This document shows positions 24,413-33,564 of a stretch of DNA of 64,000 nt, one piece after another (position 1 is the first letter of the stretch; every line of letters starts with the position of its first letter). Origin of the DNA: JAOUEA01 sp963790335 (GTDB taxonomy: Bacteria; Actinomycetota; UBA4738; HRBIN12); assembly GCA_963790335.1 (NCBI GenBank), contig CAWBOB010000003.1:62001-126000 (forward strand). The letters run 5' to 3'. The position numbers and the translations under genes are program-made. The notes under the pieces were generated by a model. That model did not search any database. It saw nothing but the letters and a program-made list of their open reading frames with translations, and was not told the origin of the DNA.

Positions 24413-25504
24413 GTGCGGAAGAAGGCGCTGTGCACCCTCGGCCTGGTTGCCGTGGGATCGCTGCTCGCGGCATGCGCGCCCAATGCCACCCAGGACACGC
24501 TGAAACCAGTCGGCGAGGTCGCGAAGCAGCAGAAGGCGCTCTTCGTGCCGGTGTTCTGGGTGGCCGTCGGTGTCTTCGTGGTCGTGCAGGGAGGCATCTT
24601 GTTCATCGCGATGCGGTACCGGCACCGCAAGGGTCACGAACGCATGCCGAAGCAGACCCACGGCAACACGCGGCTCGAGATCGGTTGGACCATCGCCCCG
24701 GCGGTCGTGCTCGCGGTCGTCACGGTGCCCACGATCTCGCTGCTATGGGAACTCGCTCGGCCGCCCGCCGACGACGCGCTGAACATCACCGTCGAGGGCT
24801 ACCAGTGGTGGTGGGGGTTCGTCTACCCCGACGACGAGATGACGACCGAGTGGGACGCTCCGATCACCACCGCCGACACCCTCGTGGTGCCCACCGGGCG
24901 TGAGATCTATCTCTCGCTCGAGGCGAAGGGTGGCGCCGCCAAGGATGCGAACGGCGACCCCGACTTCCAGGTGATCCACTCCTTCTGGGTGCCGGAGCTC
25001 TTCGGCAAGCAGGACGTCATGCCCGGGCAGACCAATCACATCCTGTTCAGCGTCGACACGCCCGGGCTCTACACGGGGCAGTGCGCGGAGTTCTGCGGGT
25101 TGCAGCACGGCCTCATGAAGCTCGAGGTCGTGGCGCTCGAGCCCGCCGACTGGGAAGCCTGGGTCGCGAACCAGAAGACCGAGGCGCCCGCCCCGACCGA
25201 CCCCCTGGCTCAGCGGGGCCGGGAGCTCTTCCTGAACCCGTTGAGCGAAGGCCGCGGAAGCTGCACCGCGTGTCACGCGATCGGGTCGGAGCCGGGCGGA
25301 GCGGCGGCGCCGAACCTGACGCACTTCGCCGACCCGTCGCACACGTGCTTCGCCGGCTGCAACTGGAGGACGACCGATCGTGAGGCGCTGGCGGCGTGGA
25401 TCGAGAACCCCGACGCCGTGAAGCTCGGCGCCAAGATGCCCGACTACGGTCTCGAGCCCGATGAGATCGATGCGATCGTGGCCTACCTGTACACGCTGAC
25501 GTGA
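24413..25504 (+). CDS. ctaC: Cytochrome c oxidase subunit II with C-terminal cytochrome c domain (caa3 type)
   Basis: 363 residues from GTG 24413, chosen because a lipoprotein signal follows directly (ALCTLGLVAVGSLLAACAPN). Two membrane helices (FWVAVGVFVVVQGGILFIAM; IAPAVVLAVVTVPTISLLW) lead to the CuA domain. Its ligands are in VIHSFWVPELFGK and CAEFCGLQHGLM, and the aromatic entry patch is EGYQWWWGFVYP. A fused cytochrome c with heme site CTACH occupies the C-terminal 90 residues, so this is a caa3-type oxidase that carries its own electron-entry heme. A second short Cys pair (TCFAGCNW) is of unknown use. Confidence 0.95.
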   Translation: MRKKALCTLGLVAVGSLLAACAPNATQDTLKPVGEVAKQQKALFVPVFWVAVGVFVVVQGGILFIAMRYRHRKGHERMPKQTHGNTRLEIGWTIAPAVVLAVVTVPTISLLWELARPPADDALNITVEGYQWWWGFVYPDDEMTTEWDAPITTADTLVVPTGREIYLSLEAKGGAAKDANGDPDFQVIHSFWVPELFGKQDVMPGQTNHILFSVDTPGLYTGQCAEFCGLQHGLMKLEVVALEPADWEAWVANQKTEAPAPTDPLAQRGRELFLNPLSEGRGSCTACHAIGSEPGGAAAPNLTHFADPSHTCFAGCNWRTTDREALAAWIENPDAVKLGAKMPDYGLEPDEIDAIVAYLYTLT

Positions 25505-25523
25505 TGGAGGAGACCACCCGACC

Positions 25524-27404
25524 ATGGCCAGTGTGAGCGTCGCCTCGGGCGGTCGTCTGTCGGCCCGCCGACCCATGAAGCTCACCGGCTTCTGGAGCTG
25601 GTTCACGACGGTGGACCACAAGAAGATCGGCATCATGTACGGGGTCTCGGCGTTCGTGTTCTTCATCGTCGGCGGCCTCGAGGCCCTGCTGATCCGGGCG
25701 CAGCTCGCCCAGCCCGACGGCACGCTGCTCAACGCCGATCAGTACAACCAGATCTTCACGATGCACGGCATCACGATGATCTTCCTGTTCGTCATGCCGA
25801 TGTCGGCGGCGTTCTTCAACTACATGATCCCGCTGATGGTTGGGGCGCGCGATGTCGCATTCCCGCGACTGAACGCCTACAGCTTCTGGGTGTTCCTGGC
25901 CGGCGGCCTCTTCCTGTACTCGAGCCCGTTCCTCGGCGGCGCGCCCAACGGCGGATGGTTCGGGTACGCGCCGAACTCCACCACCGACCCGTCGATCGGC
26001 ATGACGTTCTACGCCCTCGGGCTGCTGATCACGGGCATCGCGTCGACCGCCGGCGCGGTGAACCTCGCGGTCACGGTCGTGAACATGCGCGCGCCGGGCA
26101 TGACGTTGTTCCGCATGCCGCCGTTCGTCTGGATGGGCCTCGTGGTGCAGTTCTTGCTCGTGTTCTCGCTGCCGATCATCACGGTTGCGCTGTTCCAGCT
26201 GCTGTTCGACCGACGCTGGGACACCGCGTTCTTCGACCCGACGCGGGGTGGTCAGCCGATCCTCTGGCAGCACCTGTTCTGGCTCTTCGGCCATCCCGAG
26301 GTCTACATCCTGATCCTGCCGGCGTTCGGCATCATCAGCGAGATCCTGCCGGTCTTCAGCCGTAAGCCCCTGTTCGGGTATCAGTTCGTGGTCTTCTCCG
26401 GCATCGCGATCGGGTTCATCGGGTTCGGCGTGTGGGCCCACCACATGTTCGCGGCCGGGCTCGGGCCGGTGGCCAACACGGCGTTCGGTGTCTCGACCGC
26501 GATCATCGCGATCCCCACCGGGGTGAAGATCTTCAACTGGATGGGCACGATGTACGGGGGTGACATCAAGTTCGCCTCGCCCATGCTCTACGCCGTCGGC
26601 GCGGTGATGATGTTCGTGATCGGCGGTCTGTCGGGGGTCACCCATGCCATCGTGCCGAGCGACTACCAGCAGACCGACACGTACTACATCGTCGCGCACT
26701 TCCACTACGTGATCTTCGGCGGCGGGGTCTTCGGCATCTTCGCCGGCCTCTTCTACTGGTGGCCCAAGATCTTCGGTCGCGCGCTCGGCGAGGCGTTGGG
26801 CAAGGTGCAGTTCTGGCTCATGATCGTCGGGTTCAACCTGGCGTTCGGTCCGATGCACGTCCTCGGGCTCCAGGGCATGATCCGCCGCGAGTACACCTAC
26901 CCGGAGTCGCTCGGACTCACGTTCTGGAACCAGATCTCGACGGTCGGCGCGTTCCTGATCGCGCTGTCGGTGGCCATGTTCCTCGTGAACGTGGTCCGGA
27001 CGCATCTGAAGCCCCGAAGCGAGGTCGTCGAGGATCCCTGGGATGCGCGCACGCTCGAGTGGATGACATCGAGCCCGCCCCCCGTGCACAACTTCGACGA
27101 GATCCCGACCGTGCACGCGCTCGACGAGTTCTGGCACCGCAAGTACGTGGAGGACGAACGCAGCGGCAGACTCGTGCCCGCGCAGGCGGGCGCGTCGGAC
27201 GATCCTCACGCCGATCACGAAGGCGGCGGTCACGGGGCGATCCACCTTCCGAGCCCGTCGTACTGGCCGCTCGTCTCGGGCCTCGGCCTGCCGATCATGG
27301 CCTACGGCGTGCTGTACTCGTGGTGGCTCATCGGGGCAGGGGCGCTCGTCGCGCTGATCGGGTTCTACGGCTGGGCGCTCGAGCCGTCGGTGGCGGAGGA
27401 GTAG
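25524..27404 (+). CDS. ctaD: Cytochrome c oxidase subunit I (A1-type heme-copper oxidase)
   Basis: 626 residues from ATG 25524 with a GGAGGAG-like Shine-Dalgarno sequence. All heme-copper motifs are present: the low-spin heme and CuB histidines in the helices around FTMHGITMIF, the cross-linked His-Tyr and proton-gate Glu in LFGHPEVYILILP (A1 family), CuB histidines in GVWAHHMFAAG and the heme a3/a histidines in YIVAHFHYVIFGG. The C-terminus has a soluble linker of about 90 residues rich in His/Asp and two more helices (LVSGLGLPIMAYGVLYSWWL), so a subunit III-like extension is fused. It reduces O2 to water and pumps protons. Confidence 0.97.
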   Translation: MASVSVASGGRLSARRPMKLTGFWSWFTTVDHKKIGIMYGVSAFVFFIVGGLEALLIRAQLAQPDGTLLNADQYNQIFTMHGITMIFLFVMPMSAAFFNYMIPLMVGARDVAFPRLNAYSFWVFLAGGLFLYSSPFLGGAPNGGWFGYAPNSTTDPSIGMTFYALGLLITGIASTAGAVNLAVTVVNMRAPGMTLFRMPPFVWMGLVVQFLLVFSLPIITVALFQLLFDRRWDTAFFDPTRGGQPILWQHLFWLFGHPEVYILILPAFGIISEILPVFSRKPLFGYQFVVFSGIAIGFIGFGVWAHHMFAAGLGPVANTAFGVSTAIIAIPTGVKIFNWMGTMYGGDIKFASPMLYAVGAVMMFVIGGLSGVTHAIVPSDYQQTDTYYIVAHFHYVIFGGGVFGIFAGLFYWWPKIFGRALGEALGKVQFWLMIVGFNLAFGPMHVLGLQGMIRREYTYPESLGLTFWNQISTVGAFLIALSVAMFLVNVVRTHLKPRSEVVEDPWDARTLEWMTSSPPPVHNFDEIPTVHALDEFWHRKYVEDERSGRLVPAQAGASDDPHADHEGGGHGAIHLPSPSYWPLVSGLGLPIMAYGVLYSWWLIGAGALVALIGFYGWALEPSVAEE

Positions 27405-27410
27405 GAGACC

Positions 27411-28049
27411 GTGAGCGACCTCGCCATCACCTCCGGCCACGACGGCGCCGCAGCGCACGACGAGCACGCGACCACCACGGGCCTGCCCAACACCAAGCTC
27501 GCGATGTGGATGTTCCTCTCGTCGGAATGCATGTTGTTCGGCGCGCTCATCAGCACGTACGTGCTCTACCGGGGGTCGAGCATGACGGGCCCGTACCCGG
27601 CCGACGTCTTCGACATCCCGTACACGTCGGTCTCGTCGTTCGTGCTGCTTGCGTCGTCGCTCACGATGGTGCTGGCGCTCGCGTCGGCGCAGAAGCGCGA
27701 CGTCGTGCGCATGCGACTGTGGCTGCTCGCGACCGCGATGCTCGGCCTCACGTTCGTCGGCGGCCAGGTCTACGAGTTCACGACCTTCTACGACGAGGGC
27801 TTGTCGATCACCACGAACCTGTTCGGCACGACGTTCTACGTGCTGACCGGCTTCCACGGGGTACACGTGACGGTCGGCATCCTCATGCTGCTGTCGCTCG
27901 TGGGCATGTCGACCGCCGACCGCCTGCCCGACGACGCCGCGTTCCCGGTCGAGATGGTGGGCCTGTACTGGCACTTCGTCGACATCGTGTGGATCATCAT
28001 CTTCACGGTCGTGTACCTGATCCCGACGCCCGCGCCGGCAGGGACCTGA
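27411..28049 (+). CDS. ctaE: Cytochrome c oxidase subunit III
   Basis: 212 residues from GTG 27411, six nt after ctaD. Five hydrophobic helices are visible. Marks of the family are the glutamate in FLSSECMLFGALISTY, GGQVYEFTTFYDEG, FYVLTGFHGVHVTVGI and GLYWHFVDIVWIIIFTVVYL at the end. The short form, lacking the first two helices, matches ctaD carrying an extra C-terminal pair. It stabilises the proton-uptake side of subunit I. Confidence 0.95.
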   Translation: MSDLAITSGHDGAAAHDEHATTTGLPNTKLAMWMFLSSECMLFGALISTYVLYRGSSMTGPYPADVFDIPYTSVSSFVLLASSLTMVLALASAQKRDVVRMRLWLLATAMLGLTFVGGQVYEFTTFYDEGLSITTNLFGTTFYVLTGFHGVHVTVGILMLLSLVGMSTADRLPDDAAFPVEMVGLYWHFVDIVWIIIFTVVYLIPTPAPAGT

Positions 28050-28059
28050 GGAGGCGAGG

Positions 28060-28393
28060 GTGACCGACATCGAGACCGACGCGCACGCGGGGCACCCGGC
28101 GGCCGCGTCAGCACGCCTCGCACCCCAGCCCCAAGGAGTACGTGCGCATCGGCTTGATCCTCGGCGTGCTGACGGCGCTCGAGGTCGCCACCTACTACGT
28201 CGACGTCGGCGCGCTGCTCGTTCCCACGTTGTTCGGGCTCGCGATCGTGAAGTTCGCGCTCGTCGTGATGTGGTTCATGCACCTGAAGTTCGACAGCCCC
28301 ACCTACGCGCGGTACTTCCTGATGGGGCTCGCCGGCGCGGCCACCCTGTACCTCGTGGTGCTGATCCTGTTCCGGGTCTTCGCGGTGGAGTAG
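28060..28393 (+). CDS. ctaF: Cytochrome c oxidase subunit IV (frame break near 28108)
   Basis: From GTG 28060 the first 16 residues (MTDIETDAHAGHPAAA) are followed after one extra base at about 28108 by QHASHPSPKEYVRIGLILGV. This joined protein of about 110 residues is a normal prokaryotic subunit IV. Three helices (GLILGVLTALEVATYYV, LFGLAIVKFALVVMWFMHL, LMGLAGAATLYLVVLILF) and the signature VVMWFMHLKFDSPTYARYF are present. It lies between ctaE and ctaG and ends 6 nt before ctaG. Confidence 0.88.
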
Positions 28394-28399
28394 GCGAGC

Positions 28400-29230
28400 G
28401 TGCGTCTTCCTCCCTGGCACCTGCATCCCGACGTCTGGCTGTTGTTCGGTTCGATCGTCGCCGCGTACCTCATCGCCGCTCGCAGGCATCTGGCGGCGAC
28501 CGGCGAGCCGACGCCCAGGCGCAAGAAGGGATTGTTCCTCGGGGGCATGGCCGTGCTCTGGATCGGTGCCGACTGGCCCGTGCACGACCTGGCCGAGGGC
28601 TACCTGTACCTCATGCACATGACCCAGCACCTGCTGTTCACGCTGATCGCGGCTCCGCTGCTGATCGCCGGCATGCCCGCCTTCATGCTCCGGGCGCTGC
28701 TGTCACCGAGGCCGGTGCGGCGGGTGTTCCGGTTCTTCACGCGTCCGCTCGTGGCGCTGCTGCTGTTCAACGGCGTGCTGCTGTTCACGCACTGGCCCGC
28801 GGTGGTGGAAGCGTCGGTGGGCTCGGAGCCGGTGCACCTGGCGCTGCACGTGCTGATCGTGACGTCGGCCCTCGTGATGTGGTGGCCGGTGATGTCGCCG
28901 CTTCCGGAGATGCCGTCGCTGTCGGCACCGGGGCAGATGATCTACCTGTTCCTGCAGTCGCTCGCGCCGACGATCCCGGCGTCGTTCCTGACGTTCGGGC
29001 ACACGCCGCTGTATCCGGTGTACGCCACGTTCCCTCGCATCTGGGGCGTGCCGGCGCTCGAGGACCAGCTCATCGCCGGACTGATCATGAAGCTCGGCGG
29101 CGGCCTGCTGCTGTGGGGCGTGATCGCGGTGATCTTCTTCCGGTGGTTCGAGCGGGAGCAGCGCGACGGTCTCGATACGTCGGCCTATCAGAACCTGCAG
29201 CGGGAGATCGGCGCGGAGATGGGCCGATGA
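28400..29230 (+). CDS. ctaG: Cytochrome c oxidase assembly factor CtaG (caa3_CtaG family)
   Basis: 276 residues from GTG 28400. Seven or so membrane helices with the conserved His/Met residues of the caa3_CtaG family (DWPVHDLAEGYLYLMHMTQH, FTHWPAVVEAS, VMWWPVMSPLPEM, GHTPLYPVYATFPRIWG). The family helps place copper into the oxidase. It ends the core oxidase gene set; 43 nt separate it from the cupredoxin gene. Confidence 0.92.
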   Translation: MRLPPWHLHPDVWLLFGSIVAAYLIAARRHLAATGEPTPRRKKGLFLGGMAVLWIGADWPVHDLAEGYLYLMHMTQHLLFTLIAAPLLIAGMPAFMLRALLSPRPVRRVFRFFTRPLVALLLFNGVLLFTHWPAVVEASVGSEPVHLALHVLIVTSALVMWWPVMSPLPEMPSLSAPGQMIYLFLQSLAPTIPASFLTFGHTPLYPVYATFPRIWGVPALEDQLIAGLIMKLGGGLLLWGVIAVIFFRWFEREQRDGLDTSAYQNLQREIGAEMGR

Positions 29231-29273
29231 GGGCTTCGACCTGTCCCCCGAGCACGAGGAGTGAGCGAGTCGC

Positions 29274-30564
29274 ATGAGTGACGGCAAGAACCGGCAGAGC
29301 CTGCTGCTGCCGATCCTGATCCCCGTCGGCGCGCTGGCGCTGATCGCGCTGGTGCTCATCGGGTTCTCGCGCGTGCTGCTCGCGATCTCACACAACGCCG
29401 CGACCGTCGTGGCCCTGGTCGCCGCCGCGGGCATCGTGGGCGTCGCCGCGTGGGTGGCGTCACGCAAGCGCGTCACCGGCTCCACGTTGTTCTCGATGGT
29501 CGCCGCCATGACCGGCATCGCGATGGTCGCAGGAGGGCTCGCGGTGGTCGCCGCGCCGCTGCAGCACGGAGGCGAGGAAGAGCCGGGAGTCGTCGTGGCG
29601 CCTGGCGGCGCCCGAGGGCGCGGCCGCCGAGGGCTTCTCGCCCGATGCGCTCGACGTGCCGAGCGACGAGGCGTTCACGATCGAGTTCGACAACGCCGAC
29701 CCCGCCGTCCAGCACAACGTCGTGATCTTCGACGGCCCCGATGCCGAGTCGCCGTCGCTGTTCGCCGGTGCCGTGGTGACCGGCCCGGCGAAGCCCGAGT
29801 ACGCGATCGAGCCGCTCGCCGAGGGCGAGTACTTCTTCAACTGCGAGATCCACCCGACCACGATGACCGGCACCATGACGGCCGCGCCCGGCGGCGGGGA
29901 AGGTGGCGGCGAAGGTGTGACCGTCGCCGCCGCCGCGTTGGAGTTCGACACCGACACGATCGAGCTGCCGGCCGAGACGCCAACGACGATCACGTTCGAC
30001 AATCAGGAAGCCGGGGTCCCGCACAACATCGCGATCTACGCAGACGACTCGCTCGCCGAGGTGCTGTTCCAGGGCGAGGTCGTGACCGGACCGATCACCG
30101 CTCCGTACGACGTGCCCGCGCTGCCCGAGGGCGAGTACTTCTTCCAGTGCGACGTGCATCCCACGATGACCGGCACCGTCGTCGTGGCCGCGGGAGGAGG
30201 CGGGGGCGGGGAGGAGCCACCACCCGACGAGGGCGGTGGAGGCGAGGAGCCACCGCCCGATGAAGGCGGCGGAGGGGCCACGGCAACGGCCTCGGTCGCC
30301 GCCGAGAACACGGCGTTCAACCCGACCACCCTGTCGTGGGCCGCCGATACCCAGGTCGCCCTGACGTTCGACAACCGTGATCCGGCCGACGTCGCCGGTC
30401 AGCACAACGTGTCGATCTACGACGGCGACACGGCGGTGTTCCAGGGCGAGCTGGTCTCCGGTCCGACCAGCGTCGAGTACACGATCCCACCCATGCAAGC
30501 GGGCACCTTCGAGTTCCGGTGCGACGTGCATCCCGAGATGATCGGAACGGTCGAGGTCACGTGA
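29274..30564 (+). CDS. Membrane-anchored protein with three tandem cupredoxin domains (frame break near 29607)
   Basis: ATG 29274 starts three membrane helices (LLLPILIPVGALALIALVLI, TVVALVAAAGIVGVAAWVA, FSMVAAMTGIAMVAGGLAVV). After one extra base near 29607 the chain continues as APEGAAAEGFSPDALDVPSD, then three plastocyanin-like domains of about 85-90 residues each. Every domain keeps the type 1 copper set: His in QHNVVIF, PHNIAIY or QHNVSIY, and Cys-His-Met in NCEIHPTTM, QCDVHPTM or RCDVHPEM. Domains 2 and 3 are joined by an acidic Gly/Pro linker. A one- to three-copper electron carrier or copper store serving the adjacent oxidase is the natural inference. Confidence 0.87.
30199..30264 (+). 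repeat. Two tandem copies of an 11-residue Gly/Glu/Pro linker
   Basis: Two adjacent 33-nt units encode GGGGEEPPPDE twice inside the cupredoxin gene, between copper domains 2 and 3. The units differ only at third-codon positions (for example GGG/GGT, CCA/CCG), so the repeat is old or under amino-acid selection. It forms a flexible acidic linker. Confidence 0.85.
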
Positions 30565-31186
30565 GCACGCCGGTCGGCGCACCGGCGACGGGCGCCGACA
30601 CGCCCTCGGAGCCACCGCCGCGCCGCCGGTACGGGAAGGCCATGCTCCTCGTCGTGTTCGTGGTGGTCGCCGCAGGGATCGCCGCCTACGTGTCTCGCCC
30701 CGCTTCCGACCCCCGTCGGGAGGGTGGCGTCGCGGTGCTCGACACACCGTTCCCGGGCCTTCAGGGCGAGGCCGTCGTCGGACCCGACGTCGACACCGCC
30801 TCGATGGATTGGTCGGTGCTCGTCGTCAACGTCTGGGCGACCTGGTGCCTGCCGTGCCGGGAAGAGCAGCCCGCGCTGCTGGCACGTGCAGCAGGAATAC
30901 GCCGACAGCGGCGTGGACGTTCGTCGGCATCGACTACCGTGACGACCGTGCGGCGGCCGAGCGCTGGGTCGAGGATTTCGACGTGAGCTATCCGAGCCTC
31001 TTCGACCCCGACGGGCGCACGGCCGTCACGCTCGACTACCCGTTCGTTCCAGACACGTTCCTCGTGGACGCGGCGGGCACGACGCGCTACGCCATCTACG
31101 GCGAAACGAGCGCCGAGGAACTGTCGCGCCTGATCGACGACCTCCTCAGGGAGCAGGGGAACGCGGTCGATACTCCCGGCGGATGA
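30561..31186 (+). CDS. TlpA/ResA-like membrane-anchored thioredoxin (two frame breaks, 30885 and 30919)
   Basis: GTG 30561 overlaps the cupredoxin stop. A signal-anchor helix (AMLLVVFVVVAAGIAAYV) is followed by the thioredoxin active site WATWCLPCREEQPALL. Two extra bases, at about 30885 and 30919, split the middle into three frames. Joined they read LLARVQQEYADSGVDFVGID, YPSLFDPDGRTAVTLDYPF and PDTFLVDAAGTTRYAIYG, a normal AhpC/TSA-type fold with the cis-proline in PDTF. The total is about 207 residues. Beside cytochrome oxidase and cupredoxin genes it probably reduces apocytochrome c or CuA cysteines. Confidence 0.88.
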
Positions 31187-31635
31187 GCTCCCTGGCCGAC
31201 GTGCTCTCGACGATCTCGGATCTGCTGTGGGCTCCCGCCGACTACCTGTTGCACCGTCCGCCGAAACCAGATCCGCGTGAGTGGCTGGCCGACTTCCTCG
31301 ACGACGTGGCAACCAGGTTCGCGGATGAAGGGGTCCGCCGCACGACGGACCCGACGGTCATCATGCTTGACGATTCATCGTTGACCGGCCGGATGGTCGA
31401 TGACATCCCCTCGCAGGACGAGACGCAGGGTTCCGCCACGGGAGGGGTCGAACGGATCGCATCCGGTCCCGGTTGGGCGTTCACGATCGAGTCTGGTTCG
31501 TGGACAACCGTCGAGAGGCTCACCCAGATACTCGACGCAGAGCTGGAAGAAATGGGACAGCAGGCGAGCGAATCCAGTGCGCGTGGCTACCAGATCGCGT
31601 CGAGGGCGACGGCTCCGAACAGCGTCGCCAAGTAG
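31183..31635 (+). CDS. Hypothetical protein, 150 aa
   Basis: ATG 31183 overlaps the thioredoxin stop (ATGA), so it is translationally coupled. The product is soluble and acidic, with an N-terminal amphipathic helix (LADVLSTISDLLWAPADYLL) and SGPGWAFTIESGSWTTVERL. I do not recognise a family. Base composition is slightly lower in GC than its neighbours. The last 16 codons overlap the 3' end of the ctaAB gene on the other strand, so an indel here may have hidden an earlier stop. Confidence 0.5.
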   Translation: MSSLADVLSTISDLLWAPADYLLHRPPKPDPREWLADFLDDVATRFADEGVRRTTDPTVIMLDDSSLTGRMVDDIPSQDETQGSATGGVERIASGPGWAFTIESGSWTTVERLTQILDAELEEMGQQASESSARGYQIASRATAPNSVAK

Positions 31636-33436
31636 AGGATCGAGTACGTGAACAGACGCCATGAGCGATCCGAGCCGGTGCTCTCGGTACCGGAGTCGGA
31701 GTCGGTTCGCCGCCACAGGAGCAGCGCCCGGTAGACGAACACGCCGCCGAGCACGACTGCGGTCACGGTGTAGATGGGTCCCATGTTGGCGACCGGCGCG
31801 AGCAGCAACGTCGTCGCGAACAGCACGAGCGCGTAGAGGAAGATCTGCCGCTTCGTCTCCTGGCTGCCCTTGACCACAGGCAGCATCGGCACGCCCGCGG
31901 CCGCGTAGTCACCGCTGAATCGGAGCGAGAGCGCCCAGAAGTGCGGCGGCGTCCAGACGAACACGATCGCGAACAGGATCCACGCCGGAAGCGCGAGCGA
32001 GCCGGTGACCGCGGCCCAGCCGATGAGCGCGGGAGCGGCGCCGGCGGCACCACCGATCACGATGTTCTGCGTCGTCGATCGCTTCAGCCACATCGTGTAG
32101 ATCACGACGTAGAACGCGATCGCGGCGAGCGCGAGGGTGGCAGCCAGCATGTTGACCGTCACCGTCAGGAACAGGAACGAGAACGCTCCCAGCCAGAATC
32201 CGAACGCGAGCGCTCGCTCCGGGGCCACCTGATGCGCCGGCAGGGGGCGGCCGCGGGTGCGTCGCATCACCTCGTCGATGTCGCGGTCGAGGTACATGTT
32301 GATCGCGTTGGCCGCCCCGGCCGCGAGCGTTCCGCCGACGAGGGTCGCGAGCATGAGCCAGAGCGATGGCACGCCTCGCTCGGCGAGCATCATCGCGGGC
32401 ACGGTCGTGATCAGCAGCAGCACGATGATGCGTGGCTTCGTGAGCCGGTAGTACGCCGTGATCGTGTCACGTATCGCGACCGGTTCCTCCTCAACACCCT
32501 CGTGGGCCGCCTCCGAGAGGTCCCCGCGCTCGGTCGAGACCGGTTCCCGACGGGCGACCACGGCGAGCGCCACCACCACCGCCCAGATCGCCGCCGACAT
32601 GCCGACGTGCAGGGCGCGGGGCCAGACGGCGAGGTCGGTGATGACGTTGATGCCCCCGACCAGGATCTGCGAGACGAACAGGATCCCTGCGGCGGACGAC
32701 AGGCGGATCACCCCGGTCGACCGCTGGGCCATCGTGCGGGCCCGCACGACCATCCAGAGCACCAGGGCGGCCACCGCGATCGCGAGGAGCCGGTGGGCGA
32801 ACATCTCCGCCGCGCCGGGCGAGTCGAAGCTCGGAACGAGGCGTCCTTCCATGAGCGGCCAGTCGCGGAACGCGAGGCCGGCCCCCTCGGCTCGTACGTA
32901 GGTGCCGACCAGCAGCAAGGCGAACGTGGCGAACGCGGTCGTGAGCGCGAGCCACGCGTAGGCCCTCTCGCCCGCGGGTCGGGCCGGCAGGAAGCTCAAC
33001 GCCGTGACGGCGACGACCACGCCGAGCACGATCATCGCGAGGCCGAAGTGCAGGGTGATCACGGCCGGGTCGAGCGCGCTGTTCACGACTGCACCGCCGA
33101 GCGCGCCCTGCACGCCGAACAGCGGCACGAGCCAGATCGCGAGCACGACCGCTGTGTGTGGCGTCGCGCTCGGGCCGGCCACGGCGGACGTGCACGAAGC
33201 TCGATGATCCCGACCACGGCGAGCGCGACGGCGAGCAGCCCCGAGACCACTCCGAGCGCCCGGTGCACGTACTCGATGAGGGTGTGGTACTCCCAGCGCG
33301 GGATCCAGCGTCCGAAGCAGGTGGGCCAGTCGGGACACCCATCGCCCGATCCCGTCGCACGCACGACGCCGCCCCACACGATCAGCGTGAGCGTCGAGAC
33401 CGTCGTGGAAACCGCCAGCTTCTGGAACCGGGTCAT
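31587..33436 (-). CDS. Fused heme A synthase and heme O synthase, CtaA-CtaB (frame break near 33155)
   Basis: From ATG 33436 the N-terminal part reads MTRFQKLAVSTTVSTLTLIV and CPDWPTCFGRWIPRWEYHTL with the CtaA glutamate/histidine region YVHRALGV. Near the TG-repeat at 33152-33159 the frame changes (one base missing or two extra) and CtaA continues with VVLAIWLVPLFGVQGALGG, LHFGLAMIVLGVVVAV and MFAHRLLAIAVAALVLWM. After a charged linker of about 30 residues, CtaB follows in the same frame: YYRLTKPRIIVLLLITTVPA, the prenyl-diphosphate motifs NMYLDRDIDEVMRRTRGRPL and YTMWLKRSTTQNIVIGGAAG, and nine helices. CtaB farnesylates heme B; CtaA oxidises the product to heme A. A fusion of about 616 residues fits their successive roles. 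Confidence 0.9.
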
Positions 33437-33551
33437 CGAATCCTCGTGAGGGGTCGGCCGCCGATGAGACCGAGCGCGGCCCGTCCATGATAGTGGCGGC
33501 CTGCCGAGTCGGAGCCGCCGCGGTCCATGCGAGCGACCAGGTCGGCTGCGA

Positions 33552-33557
33552 GATACT
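33552..33557 (+). promoter_or_regulatory. -10 box of a leaderless promoter
   Basis: GATACT ends seven bases before ATG 33565, arguing for that ATG, rather than the in-frame ATG at 33487, as the true start of the prenyl synthase. No clear -35. Confidence 0.45.
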
Positions 33558-33564
33558 TCCGGGC

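Noticed and set aside
25113..28070. A minus-strand open frame of 985 codons opposite ctaC, ctaD and ctaE
   Set aside because: Long antisense frames are expected in high-GC DNA; its translation is Arg/His/Asp-rich without domains and lies opposite certain oxidase genes.
33083..33436. A separate short CtaA gene ahead of ctaAB
   Set aside because: It is the N-terminal part of the same CtaA, separated by a frame change at a TG repeat.
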